From: Deltaproteobacteria bacterium
Lineage (GTDB): Bacteria > Myxococcota_A > UBA9160 > UBA6930
DNA: 41,194 bases
Reading direction: 5' to 3'
Assembly (NCBI GenBank): GCA_029261815.1
Contig: JAJDAQ010000131.1
Location: 1-41,194, forward strand
The translations under genes and the position numbers were made by a program. Below the pieces are notes generated by a model that was not told the DNA's origin, made no database searches, and saw only the letters and a list, made by a program, of their open reading frames with translations. This document shows positions 32,661 to 39,879 of this stretch, one piece after another. How positions within the stretch are numbered: the first letter of the stretch is position 1; every line of letters starts with the position of its first letter.

Positions 32661-34706
32661 TTAGAACCGGAACCGTACGCCGAACCGAAGATCCCGCCCG
32701 GGGATCGGCAACCGGTCCTTCAAGAAAGAAGTGTGCTGCCGGCCACGTTGATCCGTGAGGTTTCGGGCCTGGACGAAGACCGCCAGGTCGGGCTCGTCGA
32801 AGGGGCGAAACGTGGCCTCCGCGTTCCAGACGACATACCCCCGTGTCGCCGACTCACCGCGTGCCGTACGGCGTTGCCCATCGACAAAAACCGCTTCGAA
32901 TCGGAAATCGTGACGCTCGGCGGTGAGCCCGGCGCCGACCGTCAGACGTTGGGACGGAATTCGCGGCAGGTCACGCCCCCGGGACGATGCGCGCACGAAG
33001 TCGTAGCCAAGGTCGACAGCGACCTCGCCCCACGCGTGCTCACAGACCGACCAGGCCAGATCGACTTCGGCGCCGTAGAAGCGTGCATCCGCCTGCGAGA
33101 CCCGCCGGACAGGAAGACCATCCTCGATCTCGGCCGTGTCGCGCTGGAACAGGAAGTCATCGAACGCGGTGACGTACACATTCACGGCCCCCGTCACGGC
33201 ACCCTGCCGCCGCTTGGCCGTCAGCTCTGCGGACCATGCCGTCTCCGGGTCCAGCCCGTCATCGCCGATTTCGAAACTCGCGGTCGCGAAGTGAGGACCG
33301 TCGGCGTAGAGCTCGTCGCCGACCGGCGGCCGTTCCGTGCGGGACAGCGAGAGCCCGACAAGTGTGTCGGCATCCAGGGCAAGCGACGCGCCGAGCGAGG
33401 CGCTCCATGTCGTGAAGCTGCGGTCGCGGAGCCCCCCGCCGACCGACAGGTCGGTGTGTTCGAGGCGAAGCCCTCCTTCGAACGTCCACGGGTCGAGATG
33501 CAGTTCCTGCACCGTGAAGAGCGCCCATTGGTCCGTCTCGAAGTGCGGGAGAAACGCCTCCGCACCGACAGCATCCCTCTCTTCGCTTCGCCATTGCAGG
33601 CCGACCGAGCCGTCGAGGTTGTCGACCTGCGCCTGGGTCGCCTCGATCCGGACCTCGATGCCTTCGTTCTCGAAGACGGTGCCGACTTCACCGTCCACGA
33701 TCTCCGCATGCTCGTATTCGCCGTAGACGGCGCGCATTTCGACGGCCTCGAACGGGCCTAGATCAACCCGCCAGCCAGCTCCGAAGTCGAAGCGGTCCTG
33801 CTCGAGATCGATGGCGATGTCACCGCCCGTCGGGTCCTCGGGCGGAACCGGCACGCCGTACCGGCTTTCCAGCCGGGCGTAGGACGCACCGATGAAGCCG
33901 TCTTCGTGTACCCATGAGGCGCCGGCGGTCCCGCCTTCCGATTCCACGAAGGTATTGCGGACCCGGCCGGACGTTCCGAACAGCGGATCGCCGGGCCCGA
34001 ACCCCGACGTACTGCTCAGGGGATCGCCTTTCACTTCCAGTGCATGCGCGCGCCGCGCGAAGCCTTCCAGATGAAGGACGACCGGGCCGAACTGCCCGCG
34101 AAGGACTCCGGCGCCGTTGCGATCGTCCTGGTTCGAGCCGCCGTGAAAGGACAGGCCGCCCTCGTAGGCCGCGTCGAGCGGTACTTCTGCAATCCGCCCG
34201 TCGATCACGTTGACGACGCCGCCGACGGCGTTGCTGCCGTAGCGAAGTGTCCCTGCTCCCTTCAGGACTTCGATGCGCTGGGCGAGCAGGGGATCAGACG
34301 CCACCTGGTGATCGGGGCTCGAGGTGCTCGCGTCCACGACACTCACGTGGTTCTGCAGGACACGGAGTCGCGGGCCGTCAAGGCCGCGGATGATCGGCCG
34401 ACTGGCACCGGGCGCGAAGCCCGACGATCGGACCCCGGTTGCGCTGCCGAGTGTGTCGCCCAGCGTGGGTGCGAGCTCCTGTTGCAGGGCGTCTTCGCTG
34501 AGCACTGTCGTGCCCCCGATGACATCGAAGCGTCGGCGCTCGTGGCCCGAGAACGTAACGATCAGCTCGTCGAGGGCCTCATCGTGCTGGTGGCCCTGGT
34601 GGTCCGGATCCGTTGCATGGGCTTCATCAGCGACGGCGGGAATGGTGGGAAGGAAAAACAAACTGAACGCGGCCGCACATAGCGTGCAGCGAATTGAAAT
34701 GGTCAT
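32661..34706 (-). CDS. TonB-dependent outer-membrane receptor, ZnuD-like
   Basis: A 681-residue outer-membrane receptor with a signal peptide (about 1-27), a His/Asp-rich N-terminus (DEAHATDPDHQGHQHDEA, 27-44), a TonB-box-like DELIVTFSG segment, and a plug with PIIRGLDGPRLRVLQNHVSVVDASTSSPDHQVASDP (about 103-138). The plug continues with LKGAGTLRYGSNAVGGVVNVIDGRI, and the protein ends with a beta-barrel closing on RFGVRFRF. The SPDH plug motif resembles neisserial ZnuD, a zinc receptor, and the His-rich start fits zinc. The ATG at 34706 has GAGG five bases upstream. A divergent zinc-type exporter gene lies nearby. Copper or another metal is the alternative. Confidence 0.9.
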   Translation of the reverse strand: MTISIRCTLCAAAFSLFFLPTIPAVADEAHATDPDHQGHQHDEALDELIVTFSGHERRRFDVIGGTTVLSEDALQQELAPTLGDTLGSATGVRSSGFAPGASRPIIRGLDGPRLRVLQNHVSVVDASTSSPDHQVASDPLLAQRIEVLKGAGTLRYGSNAVGGVVNVIDGRIAEVPLDAAYEGGLSFHGGSNQDDRNGAGVLRGQFGPVVLHLEGFARRAHALEVKGDPLSSTSGFGPGDPLFGTSGRVRNTFVESEGGTAGASWVHEDGFIGASYARLESRYGVPVPPEDPTGGDIAIDLEQDRFDFGAGWRVDLGPFEAVEMRAVYGEYEHAEIVDGEVGTVFENEGIEVRIEATQAQVDNLDGSVGLQWRSEERDAVGAEAFLPHFETDQWALFTVQELHLDPWTFEGGLRLEHTDLSVGGGLRDRSFTTWSASLGASLALDADTLVGLSLSRTERPPVGDELYADGPHFATASFEIGDDGLDPETAWSAELTAKRRQGAVTGAVNVYVTAFDDFLFQRDTAEIEDGLPVRRVSQADARFYGAEVDLAWSVCEHAWGEVAVDLGYDFVRASSRGRDLPRIPSQRLTVGAGLTAERHDFRFEAVFVDGQRRTARGESATRGYVVWNAEATFRPFDEPDLAVFVQARNLTDQRGRQHTSFLKDRLPIPGRDLRFGVRFRF

Positions 34707-34770
34707 CTCAACCTCGATCTTGGCGGTGAATCAATACATCCGCGCAGAGCGCGGGCTTACGGATCCGAAT

Positions 34771-35082
34771 TCAGCCGAGACGAGGTGGCGCGCGAGAGCG
34801 GTTTCCGACGCGGTACGCCGAAGTCGCGGTGGGCGAAGCGCAATGGCTGCGCTCAAGCTTCGGGGCCTGCGCTTGGGCGTCGAAGGACGCGCCGCACGAA
34901 GCCACTTCCCACTGTGCCGTGGTGTGGCACAACGCGCAGGAAGGGTCGGTTGCAGCCTCGGCGGCCACTTGCCACCCAGGCGCATCCGCCACCGACGCGC
35001 CGTGACCGTGGAGCGACACCGCCGCGAGGGCGAACACCGCCAATCCAACGACCCACCCTGTCGTGAAGCGGTGCGCAACCAT
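34771..35082 (-). CDS. Small exported protein with CALC motif (possible DUF2946-like)
   Basis: A 103-residue protein with a signal-anchor-like N-terminus (MVAHRFTTG then WVVGLAVFALAAVSLHGHGA), a CxxC motif DPSCALCH near residues 46-52 and an ending RSRAPPRLG. Small exported proteins with one CxxC and an RAPP-type tail occur next to TonB receptors and metal genes in many proteobacteria. I base the call on this pattern, not on a clear family match. It sits 64 bases upstream of the receptor in the same direction. If not real, the 454 bases from 34707 to 35160 would be non-coding. Confidence 0.5.
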   Translation of the reverse strand: MVAHRFTTGWVVGLAVFALAAVSLHGHGASVADAPGWQVAAEAATDPSCALCHTTAQWEVASCGASFDAQAQAPKLERSHCASPTATSAYRVGNRSRAPPRLG

Positions 35083-35136
35083 CTCGCCAAGCTTCCGCTG
35101 TTCTCACGACACGTCAAGGGCCGGGTGGCGCGATTC

Positions 35137-35151
35137 ATCGGGCGTCCCGAT
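35137..35151. promoter_or_regulatory. Dyad ATCGGG-CGT-CCCGAT before the CDF gene
   Basis: A perfect six-base inverted repeat with a three-base centre lies nine bases before the chosen exporter ATG, in the shared upstream region with the CALC gene. It could be a metal-regulator operator. If the exporter starts earlier (GTG near 35125), the dyad would be coding instead. Confidence 0.3.
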
Positions 35152-35160
35152 CATTCTCCC

Positions 35161-36084
35161 ATGCACGATGTTCACGCTGGCGGCGCGCACGGTCACGGTC
35201 ACGCGCACGAGACCGGAGACCGCAGCGGCCAGAGGAATCGCCTGGCATTGACTTGCGGCCTCGCAGCCGTCTACCTCGTCGCCGAAGTGATTGGTGGCCT
35301 CTGGACCGGGTCCCTCGCACTGCTCGCAGACGCAGGCCACATGCTTTCAGACGTGGCCGCGCTCGCGCTGGCCCTGTTCGCACTCTGGCTCTCGGACCGG
35401 CCCGCTCCCGCAGGCCGCACTTTCGGCTACCGCCGCATCGAGATCCTGGCGGCCTTGGCCAACGGAATGGCGCTCGCCGTCGTTGCCACCTTCATCGTCT
35501 TCGAAGCCGTCGAGCGCTTCGGCAACCCGACGCCCGTGCTCGGCCTTCCGATGCTCGTCATCGCGGCCGGCGGCCTGGTGGTGAATCTCGTCGGACTCTG
35601 GATCCTGCATGGCGGACGGAACGACAGCCTGAATCTTCGTGGCGCCTGGCTGCACGTCCTCTCAGATGCCCTCGGCAGTGCAGGGGCCATGGTCGCGGGC
35701 GGCCTCATCTGGGCATTCGGCTGGCATGTCGCCGACCCGATCGCCTCGATCGTGATCGCGGCCCTGGTCCTGAACGCCGCGTGGTCGCTGACCCGGGAGG
35801 CTGCGGACATCCTCCTCGAAGCCGCCCCCGCCCACGTCGACGTCGGCGATCTTGAGACCTCGCTCGCTGCGGTGCCAGGCGTCGACAATGTGCACGACCT
35901 ACACGTCTGGACGATCACGAGCGGGATGGTGTCATTGTCGTGCCACGTACATGCGATGCCGAACGCATCTCCACGGGAGCTCCTGGGGTCGATCCATCGT
36001 GTACTGCGCGAGGACTACGCCATCCACCACGTCACGATCCAGATCGAGCCGTCCGGCTTCGAAGAGCAAGCGGACGTCTGTTAG
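35161..36084 (+). CDS. Cation diffusion facilitator (CzcD/ZitB-type zinc exporter)
   Basis: A 307-residue inner-membrane metal/proton antiporter. It has a His-rich N-terminus (MHDVHAGGAHGHGHAHE), six membrane helices, and the zinc-site motifs HMLSD (about 60-64) and HVLSD (about 164-168) in the second and fifth helices. The cytoplasmic C-terminal domain contains VHDLHVWTITSGMVSLSCHVH near 246-266. The family exports Zn, Cd or Co. The upstream site is weak, so the start is uncertain; a GTG near 35125 is possible. It is divergent from the ZnuD-like receptor, so import and export of one metal may be balanced here. It overlaps the aminotransferase gene end by four bases, tail to tail. Confidence 0.9.
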   Translation: MHDVHAGGAHGHGHAHETGDRSGQRNRLALTCGLAAVYLVAEVIGGLWTGSLALLADAGHMLSDVAALALALFALWLSDRPAPAGRTFGYRRIEILAALANGMALAVVATFIVFEAVERFGNPTPVLGLPMLVIAAGGLVVNLVGLWILHGGRNDSLNLRGAWLHVLSDALGSAGAMVAGGLIWAFGWHVADPIASIVIAALVLNAAWSLTREAADILLEAAPAHVDVGDLETSLAAVPGVDNVHDLHVWTITSGMVSLSCHVHAMPNASPRELLGSIHRVLREDYAIHHVTIQIEPSGFEEQADVC

Positions 36085-37235
36085 GCGCGGAGCCGCGCCT
36101 CCAGCACCGGCGCCATCCGCTGCAGGGCTTCCTCGATCGACTCCATCGGCGCCGCATAGCTGACGCGCAGGAAGCCCTCTCCGAACTCCCCGAAGTCGAT
36201 CCCGGGCGTCACGCCCACGTGGGCGTGTTCGAGCAGGTGGTTCGCCAGTTCTCGTGAATCCGCGCCGAAACCCCGTGCGTCCGCGAACACGTAGAACGCG
36301 CCCGGCGGCGAAGTCAAGATCTCGAAGCCCAACTCCCGCAGTCCCGCAACGAGACGATCCCTGCGCGCCTCGAGCAGTTCGCGCGCCGCTGCCACCGTGT
36401 TCGCGCCATCCGACAGCGCGGCCAGGCCCGCGTACTGGACGAACTCGCTCGCCGAAATGAAGAAATTCTGCTGCAGGGTCTGAAGACTCCGCATCGCATC
36501 CGTCGGTGCGATCACATAGCCCAGGCGAAAACCCGTCATCGCATAGCGTTTCGAGAAGCCGTCGAACGCCCACGCGTCATCCGTCAGGGAGAGGGGCGAA
36601 GTGATCTCGGCGCCGTCGTACAAGAGGCCATCGTAGATCTCGTCGGAGAGGAGCGGCGGGCCGAGGTTCACCAACGCCTCGACCACGTCCCGCGGCTGAA
36701 CGGCGCCGGTCGGGTTCGCGGGGCTCCCGTATACGATGGCCCGGGTGCGCGGGGTGATCGCCGCGCGCACTGCGTCGGGATCGATCGCCCAGCCGTTTCC
36801 GGGATCGCACGGCACCGGAACGGGCTGGGCGCCACAGAACCGCGCGAAGTTCGGGTAACAGGGGTAGTGCGGTGCAGGCACGAGGATTTCGTCGCCGGGC
36901 GCGAGCAGAACGCCGAAGGCCATCAGCATTGCCGGTGAGGTTCCGCTTGTGACCAGGACCTGCTCGGGATCGATCACGCGGCCAACACGCGCGCCCTTTT
37001 CTTCTGCAATCGCGACACGCAGCGGATGCAGGCCGCGGCTGTCGGTGTAATTCGTCGCGTTCTGCGAGAGCGCTGCCTGCGCGGCAGCCAGGGCCGCGGG
37101 CGGCGGCGGAAAATCCGGCTCGCCGACCTCGAGGTGCACGACATCGATGCCTTCGCGCTCCATCGCCATCGCCCGTTCCATGATTTCCATGGCCAGGAAG
37201 GGCTGGATCTGGGCGAGGTGGGAGGGCGGTTGCAC
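36081..37235 (-). CDS. Pyridoxal-phosphate aminotransferase, class I/II fold
   Basis: A 384-residue PLP enzyme of fold type I. It opens with a helix-rich arm, then VVHLEVGEPDFPPPPA (about 32-47), TNYTDSRGLHPLRVAIAEEKG (about 61-81) and YGSPANPTGAVQP (about 168-180). SDEIYDGLLYDG follows near 196-207, and the Schiff-base lysine is in FDGFSKRYAMTGFRLGY (about 223-239). This fits the aspartate/aromatic or MalY-like aminotransferases; the amino donor cannot be named. It starts at GTG 37235 with GAGGA five bases upstream. It is divergent from ccmE, with a 141-base promoter region. Confidence 0.88.
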   Translation of the reverse strand: MQPPSHLAQIQPFLAMEIMERAMAMEREGIDVVHLEVGEPDFPPPPAALAAAQAALSQNATNYTDSRGLHPLRVAIAEEKGARVGRVIDPEQVLVTSGTSPAMLMAFGVLLAPGDEILVPAPHYPCYPNFARFCGAQPVPVPCDPGNGWAIDPDAVRAAITPRTRAIVYGSPANPTGAVQPRDVVEALVNLGPPLLSDEIYDGLLYDGAEITSPLSLTDDAWAFDGFSKRYAMTGFRLGYVIAPTDAMRSLQTLQQNFFISASEFVQYAGLAALSDGANTVAAARELLEARRDRLVAGLRELGFEILTSPPGAFYVFADARGFGADSRELANHLLEHAHVGVTPGIDFGEFGEGFLRVSYAAPMESIEEALQRMAPVLEARLRA

Positions 37236-37288
37236 GGCGTCCTCGGGGGTAGCGGGCGCAGGCCGGAACGGTCAAGCAGGAAACCGCC

Positions 37289-37330
37289 AAACGGTTGGAA
37301 TTGTGACGTTTTTTACCGAACCAACGGTTT
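37289..37330. promoter_or_regulatory. Imperfect inverted repeat upstream of ccmE
   Basis: AAACGGTTGG (37289-37298) and CCAACGGTTT (37321-37330) are inverse complements except at one base, separated by 22 bases that include a T6 run. It lies in the divergent region between the aminotransferase and ccmE and is a candidate operator or RNA stem. The right arm overlaps the proposed ccmE minus 35 box. Confidence 0.35.
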
Positions 37331-37357
37331 GACGCCATCAAGAGCAATCCCTAGTCT
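37329..37357 (+). promoter_or_regulatory. Candidate sigma70-type promoter for ccmE-ccmF
   Basis: TTGACG (37329-37334) matches five of six bases of the minus 35 consensus, followed after 17 bases by TAGTCT (37352-37357), a weaker minus 10 match. A start near 37364 would leave a short leader before the GAGGAG site at 37367-37372 and the ATG at 37377. Confidence 0.35.
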
Positions 37358-37376
37358 GCTCGATCTGAGGAGACCC

Positions 37377-37826
37377 ATGGCAAAAGGTATCCAGATCGCT
37401 GTCGGAGCCATCGCAATCGCCTTCCTGCTGGGCTGGTACGCGTCCGACAACCTCGGCGAAGACTCGTTCGTCTACTACCAGACGTTGAACGAATTCCGCG
37501 CCAACGGCGACGCCGGCGACAACGCTCGCGTACACGGGTACGTCGCGACCGGCTCGATCGAGCGTGACGTCCAGTCGCAGCGCGTCCGCTTCGTCGTTCA
37601 GCAAGAACCGCCCCACACAGGCGGCACACCGGACGGCGGCCTGTCGGTGATCTACGCCAGCCTTGAGACCCCCGACCTCTTCAAGGACGGCGCCGAAGTC
37701 GTCGTCGAGGGACGGCTCACCGCCCGCAACGGTGCCTTTGAAGCGACGAACGTGTTGGCCAAGTGCCCGTCGAAGTTCGAGGCAGCCGAAGCCGCTGGCG
37801 AAGTGCCACCGGGCGCTGCTCGCTAG
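37377..37826 (+). CDS. ccmE: Cytochrome c maturation heme chaperone CcmE, Cys-type
   Basis: A 149-residue protein with one N-terminal membrane segment (about 5-22) and a periplasmic OB-fold domain. CcmE covalently carries heme and passes it to CcmF. In the common form the heme ligand is a His in HxxxY. Here the corresponding site is Cys130 in NVLAKCPSKFEA, with Phe134 in place of Tyr, giving CxxxF. Cys-type CcmE (CPSKY) is known in Desulfovibrio and archaea as part of a modified System I. The ATG has GAGGAG upstream. It is directly followed by ccmF; ccmABCD are not in the window. Confidence 0.93.
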   Translation: MAKGIQIAVGAIAIAFLLGWYASDNLGEDSFVYYQTLNEFRANGDAGDNARVHGYVATGSIERDVQSQRVRFVVQQEPPHTGGTPDGGLSVIYASLETPDLFKDGAEVVVEGRLTARNGAFEATNVLAKCPSKFEAAEAAGEVPPGAAR

Positions 37827-37845
37827 CCGGAGTCCCATCCCCCCT

Positions 37846-39879
37846 ATGGCCGACCTCGGCTCCTTTGCCCTGCGCCTCGCGCTGCTGATCGCGCTCACCG
37901 GTACGGTGACCGGCATCTATGGCGGCCTGAAACGACGAGGCGACTGGTCGGAAGTCGCGCGCCGTTCGGTGCTGTTGCTATTCGGCCTACTCACACTGGG
38001 TATGGGCGCCCTCTTCTGGGCCTTCTACACCAACGATTATCAGCTTCTCTACGTCGCCAACCACTCGGCACGCAGCATGCCCACGGCCTACCGCCTCGCA
38101 GCCCTATGGGGCGGCCAGGCAGGCTCCTTGCTCCTCTGGTGCTGGATGGTCGGCGCGTATGGCGCGGCCGCAGTCACCGTCAATCGGCGTCAGACCACGC
38201 TCTTGCCCTGGGTCTCCGCGACCCTGTCGGCGAACGCCTTCTTCTTCCTCGTGCTGCTCAACCTCGACCTGGTCAATGAGCTGCCGGCATTGGTTGCGAA
38301 CCTGGGCCTAGCGCTCCCCGATGGCTTCGGCATCGATGTCCACACGCATCCGTTCGAACGAATTCCGGCCGGCACGATCGTATCCGACGGCACGGGACTG
38401 AATCCGCTGCTCCAGCACCCGGTCATGATGATCCACCCGGTGATGCTCTACACCGGCATGACCGGCTTCGCGGTGCCCTTCGCATTCGGCCTCGCGGCGA
38501 TGGCGTCCGGAGAACTCGGAACCGCGTGGATGCGCATCACCCGGCGCTGGACGCTGTGGGCGTGGTTCTTCCTTTCCATCGGCATCCTGCTCGGCGGCCG
38601 CTGGGCCTACGAAGTGCTGGGCTGGGGGGGCTACTGGGCCTGGGACCCGGTGGAGAACTCTTCCTTGATGCCCTGGCTCGCGGGCACCGCTTATCTGCAC
38701 TCGGTGATGGTGCAGGAAAAGCGGGACATGCTGAAGATCTGGAACCTCGTCCTGATCGGGCTGACCTACTCGCTCTGCCTGTTCGGCACGATGCTCACGC
38801 GCAGCGGCCTGGTGCGCAGCGTCCACGCATTCGCCCAGACCGAGATCTTCGGTCAGCTCTTTCTCGGTTACGTGCTGGTCACGGTCATCGTCTACTTCAC
38901 CGTGCTCTACGTGCGACGCGGCGAACTGAAGGCGACGACTCACATCGAATCGGTGATGTCGCGGGAAGCCGGGTTCATCATCAACAACTGGCTCTTCATG
39001 GCACTGCTCGGCGTCGTGATCACCGGCACGCTCTGGCCGAAGCTCACGGACTGGATTCTCGGTGTCGAGCAGACGATGGGGCCCGGGTTCTTCAACCTGC
39101 TGGGCGCGCCGATCGGCATGACGCTGCTGTTGCTGACCGGCGTCGGTCCGCTGATCGCCTGGCGTCGCGCCTCTCCGGCCAACCTGCGCCGGCAGTTTCT
39201 CTGGCCCACCGCGACGGGCATCGTCGCGTTCGTCGTGCTGGCATTCGTCACGCGCGACCACCTCGCATGGATGGCGGTCGCGACCTGGGCCATCGGCGCC
39301 TTCGTCACCGCCACCATCTCGCAGGAATACTTCCGCGCAATCCGCGCGCGGATGCGGCGCGGCGAAGGCATCGGAGCTGCGTTCGCCACGTTGATGCGGA
39401 AGAACCAGCGCCGCTACGGCGGCTACGTCGTTCACCTCGGCATGGTCTTTCTGTTCATCGGATTCGCAGGCGCGGCGTTCAACGAGGAGCGTCTGGAGAA
39501 CGTGGCCGTCGGTGAGGCCGTAGAGATGGCGCCCTACCGTCTCGAATACCGCACGGCGCTCGCCATTCCCGAGCAGCACTATGGCGGCGCAGAGGCGCGC
39601 ATTGCGCTGTTCGACAACGACCGACCGGTCGCGACCATGCGCCCTGAGCGGCGGATGTATTGGCTCGAAGAGCAGCCTGTCTCCGTTCCCTCGGTCTACT
39701 CGACCATGACCGAGGATCTCTACGTGGTCTTGACTGCGATCGAAGCCGACGGCTCGGCCACGCTCAAGATCTACCGGAACCCACTCGTCAACTGGATCTG
39801 GGCAGGCGGCTGGACGTTCGTGCTCGGGACGATCCTGGTGATGTGGCCGCACCCCGAGGGGCGGCGACAGGAACCGTAA
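37846..39879 (+). CDS. ccmF: Cytochrome c heme lyase subunit CcmF
   Basis: A 677-residue membrane protein with about 14 to 15 helices and the WWD heme-handling motif WGGYWAWDPVENSSLMPWL near residues 259-277. Other family segments are HSARSMPTAYRLAALWGGQAGSLLLW (about 74-99), LLQHPVMMIHPVMLYTGMTG with conserved His residues (about 188-208) and LTRSGLVRSVHAFAQ (about 318-332). It ligates heme from CcmE to apocytochrome cysteines. It begins 19 bases after ccmE, and its TAA overlaps the next gene's ATG (TAATG). Confidence 0.96.
   Translation: MADLGSFALRLALLIALTGTVTGIYGGLKRRGDWSEVARRSVLLLFGLLTLGMGALFWAFYTNDYQLLYVANHSARSMPTAYRLAALWGGQAGSLLLWCWMVGAYGAAAVTVNRRQTTLLPWVSATLSANAFFFLVLLNLDLVNELPALVANLGLALPDGFGIDVHTHPFERIPAGTIVSDGTGLNPLLQHPVMMIHPVMLYTGMTGFAVPFAFGLAAMASGELGTAWMRITRRWTLWAWFFLSIGILLGGRWAYEVLGWGGYWAWDPVENSSLMPWLAGTAYLHSVMVQEKRDMLKIWNLVLIGLTYSLCLFGTMLTRSGLVRSVHAFAQTEIFGQLFLGYVLVTVIVYFTVLYVRRGELKATTHIESVMSREAGFIINNWLFMALLGVVITGTLWPKLTDWILGVEQTMGPGFFNLLGAPIGMTLLLLTGVGPLIAWRRASPANLRRQFLWPTATGIVAFVVLAFVTRDHLAWMAVATWAIGAFVTATISQEYFRAIRARMRRGEGIGAAFATLMRKNQRRYGGYVVHLGMVFLFIGFAGAAFNEERLENVAVGEAVEMAPYRLEYRTALAIPEQHYGGAEARIALFDNDRPVATMRPERRMYWLEEQPVSVPSVYSTMTEDLYVVLTAIEADGSATLKIYRNPLVNWIWAGGWTFVLGTILVMWPHPEGRRQEP

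Noticed and set aside
38308-39852. Long minus-strand frame of 514 codons opposite ccmF
   Set aside because: Its translation is low-complexity His/Arg/Glu/Asp/Gln and it lies wholly opposite a clear ccmF. It is a high-GC antisense shadow.
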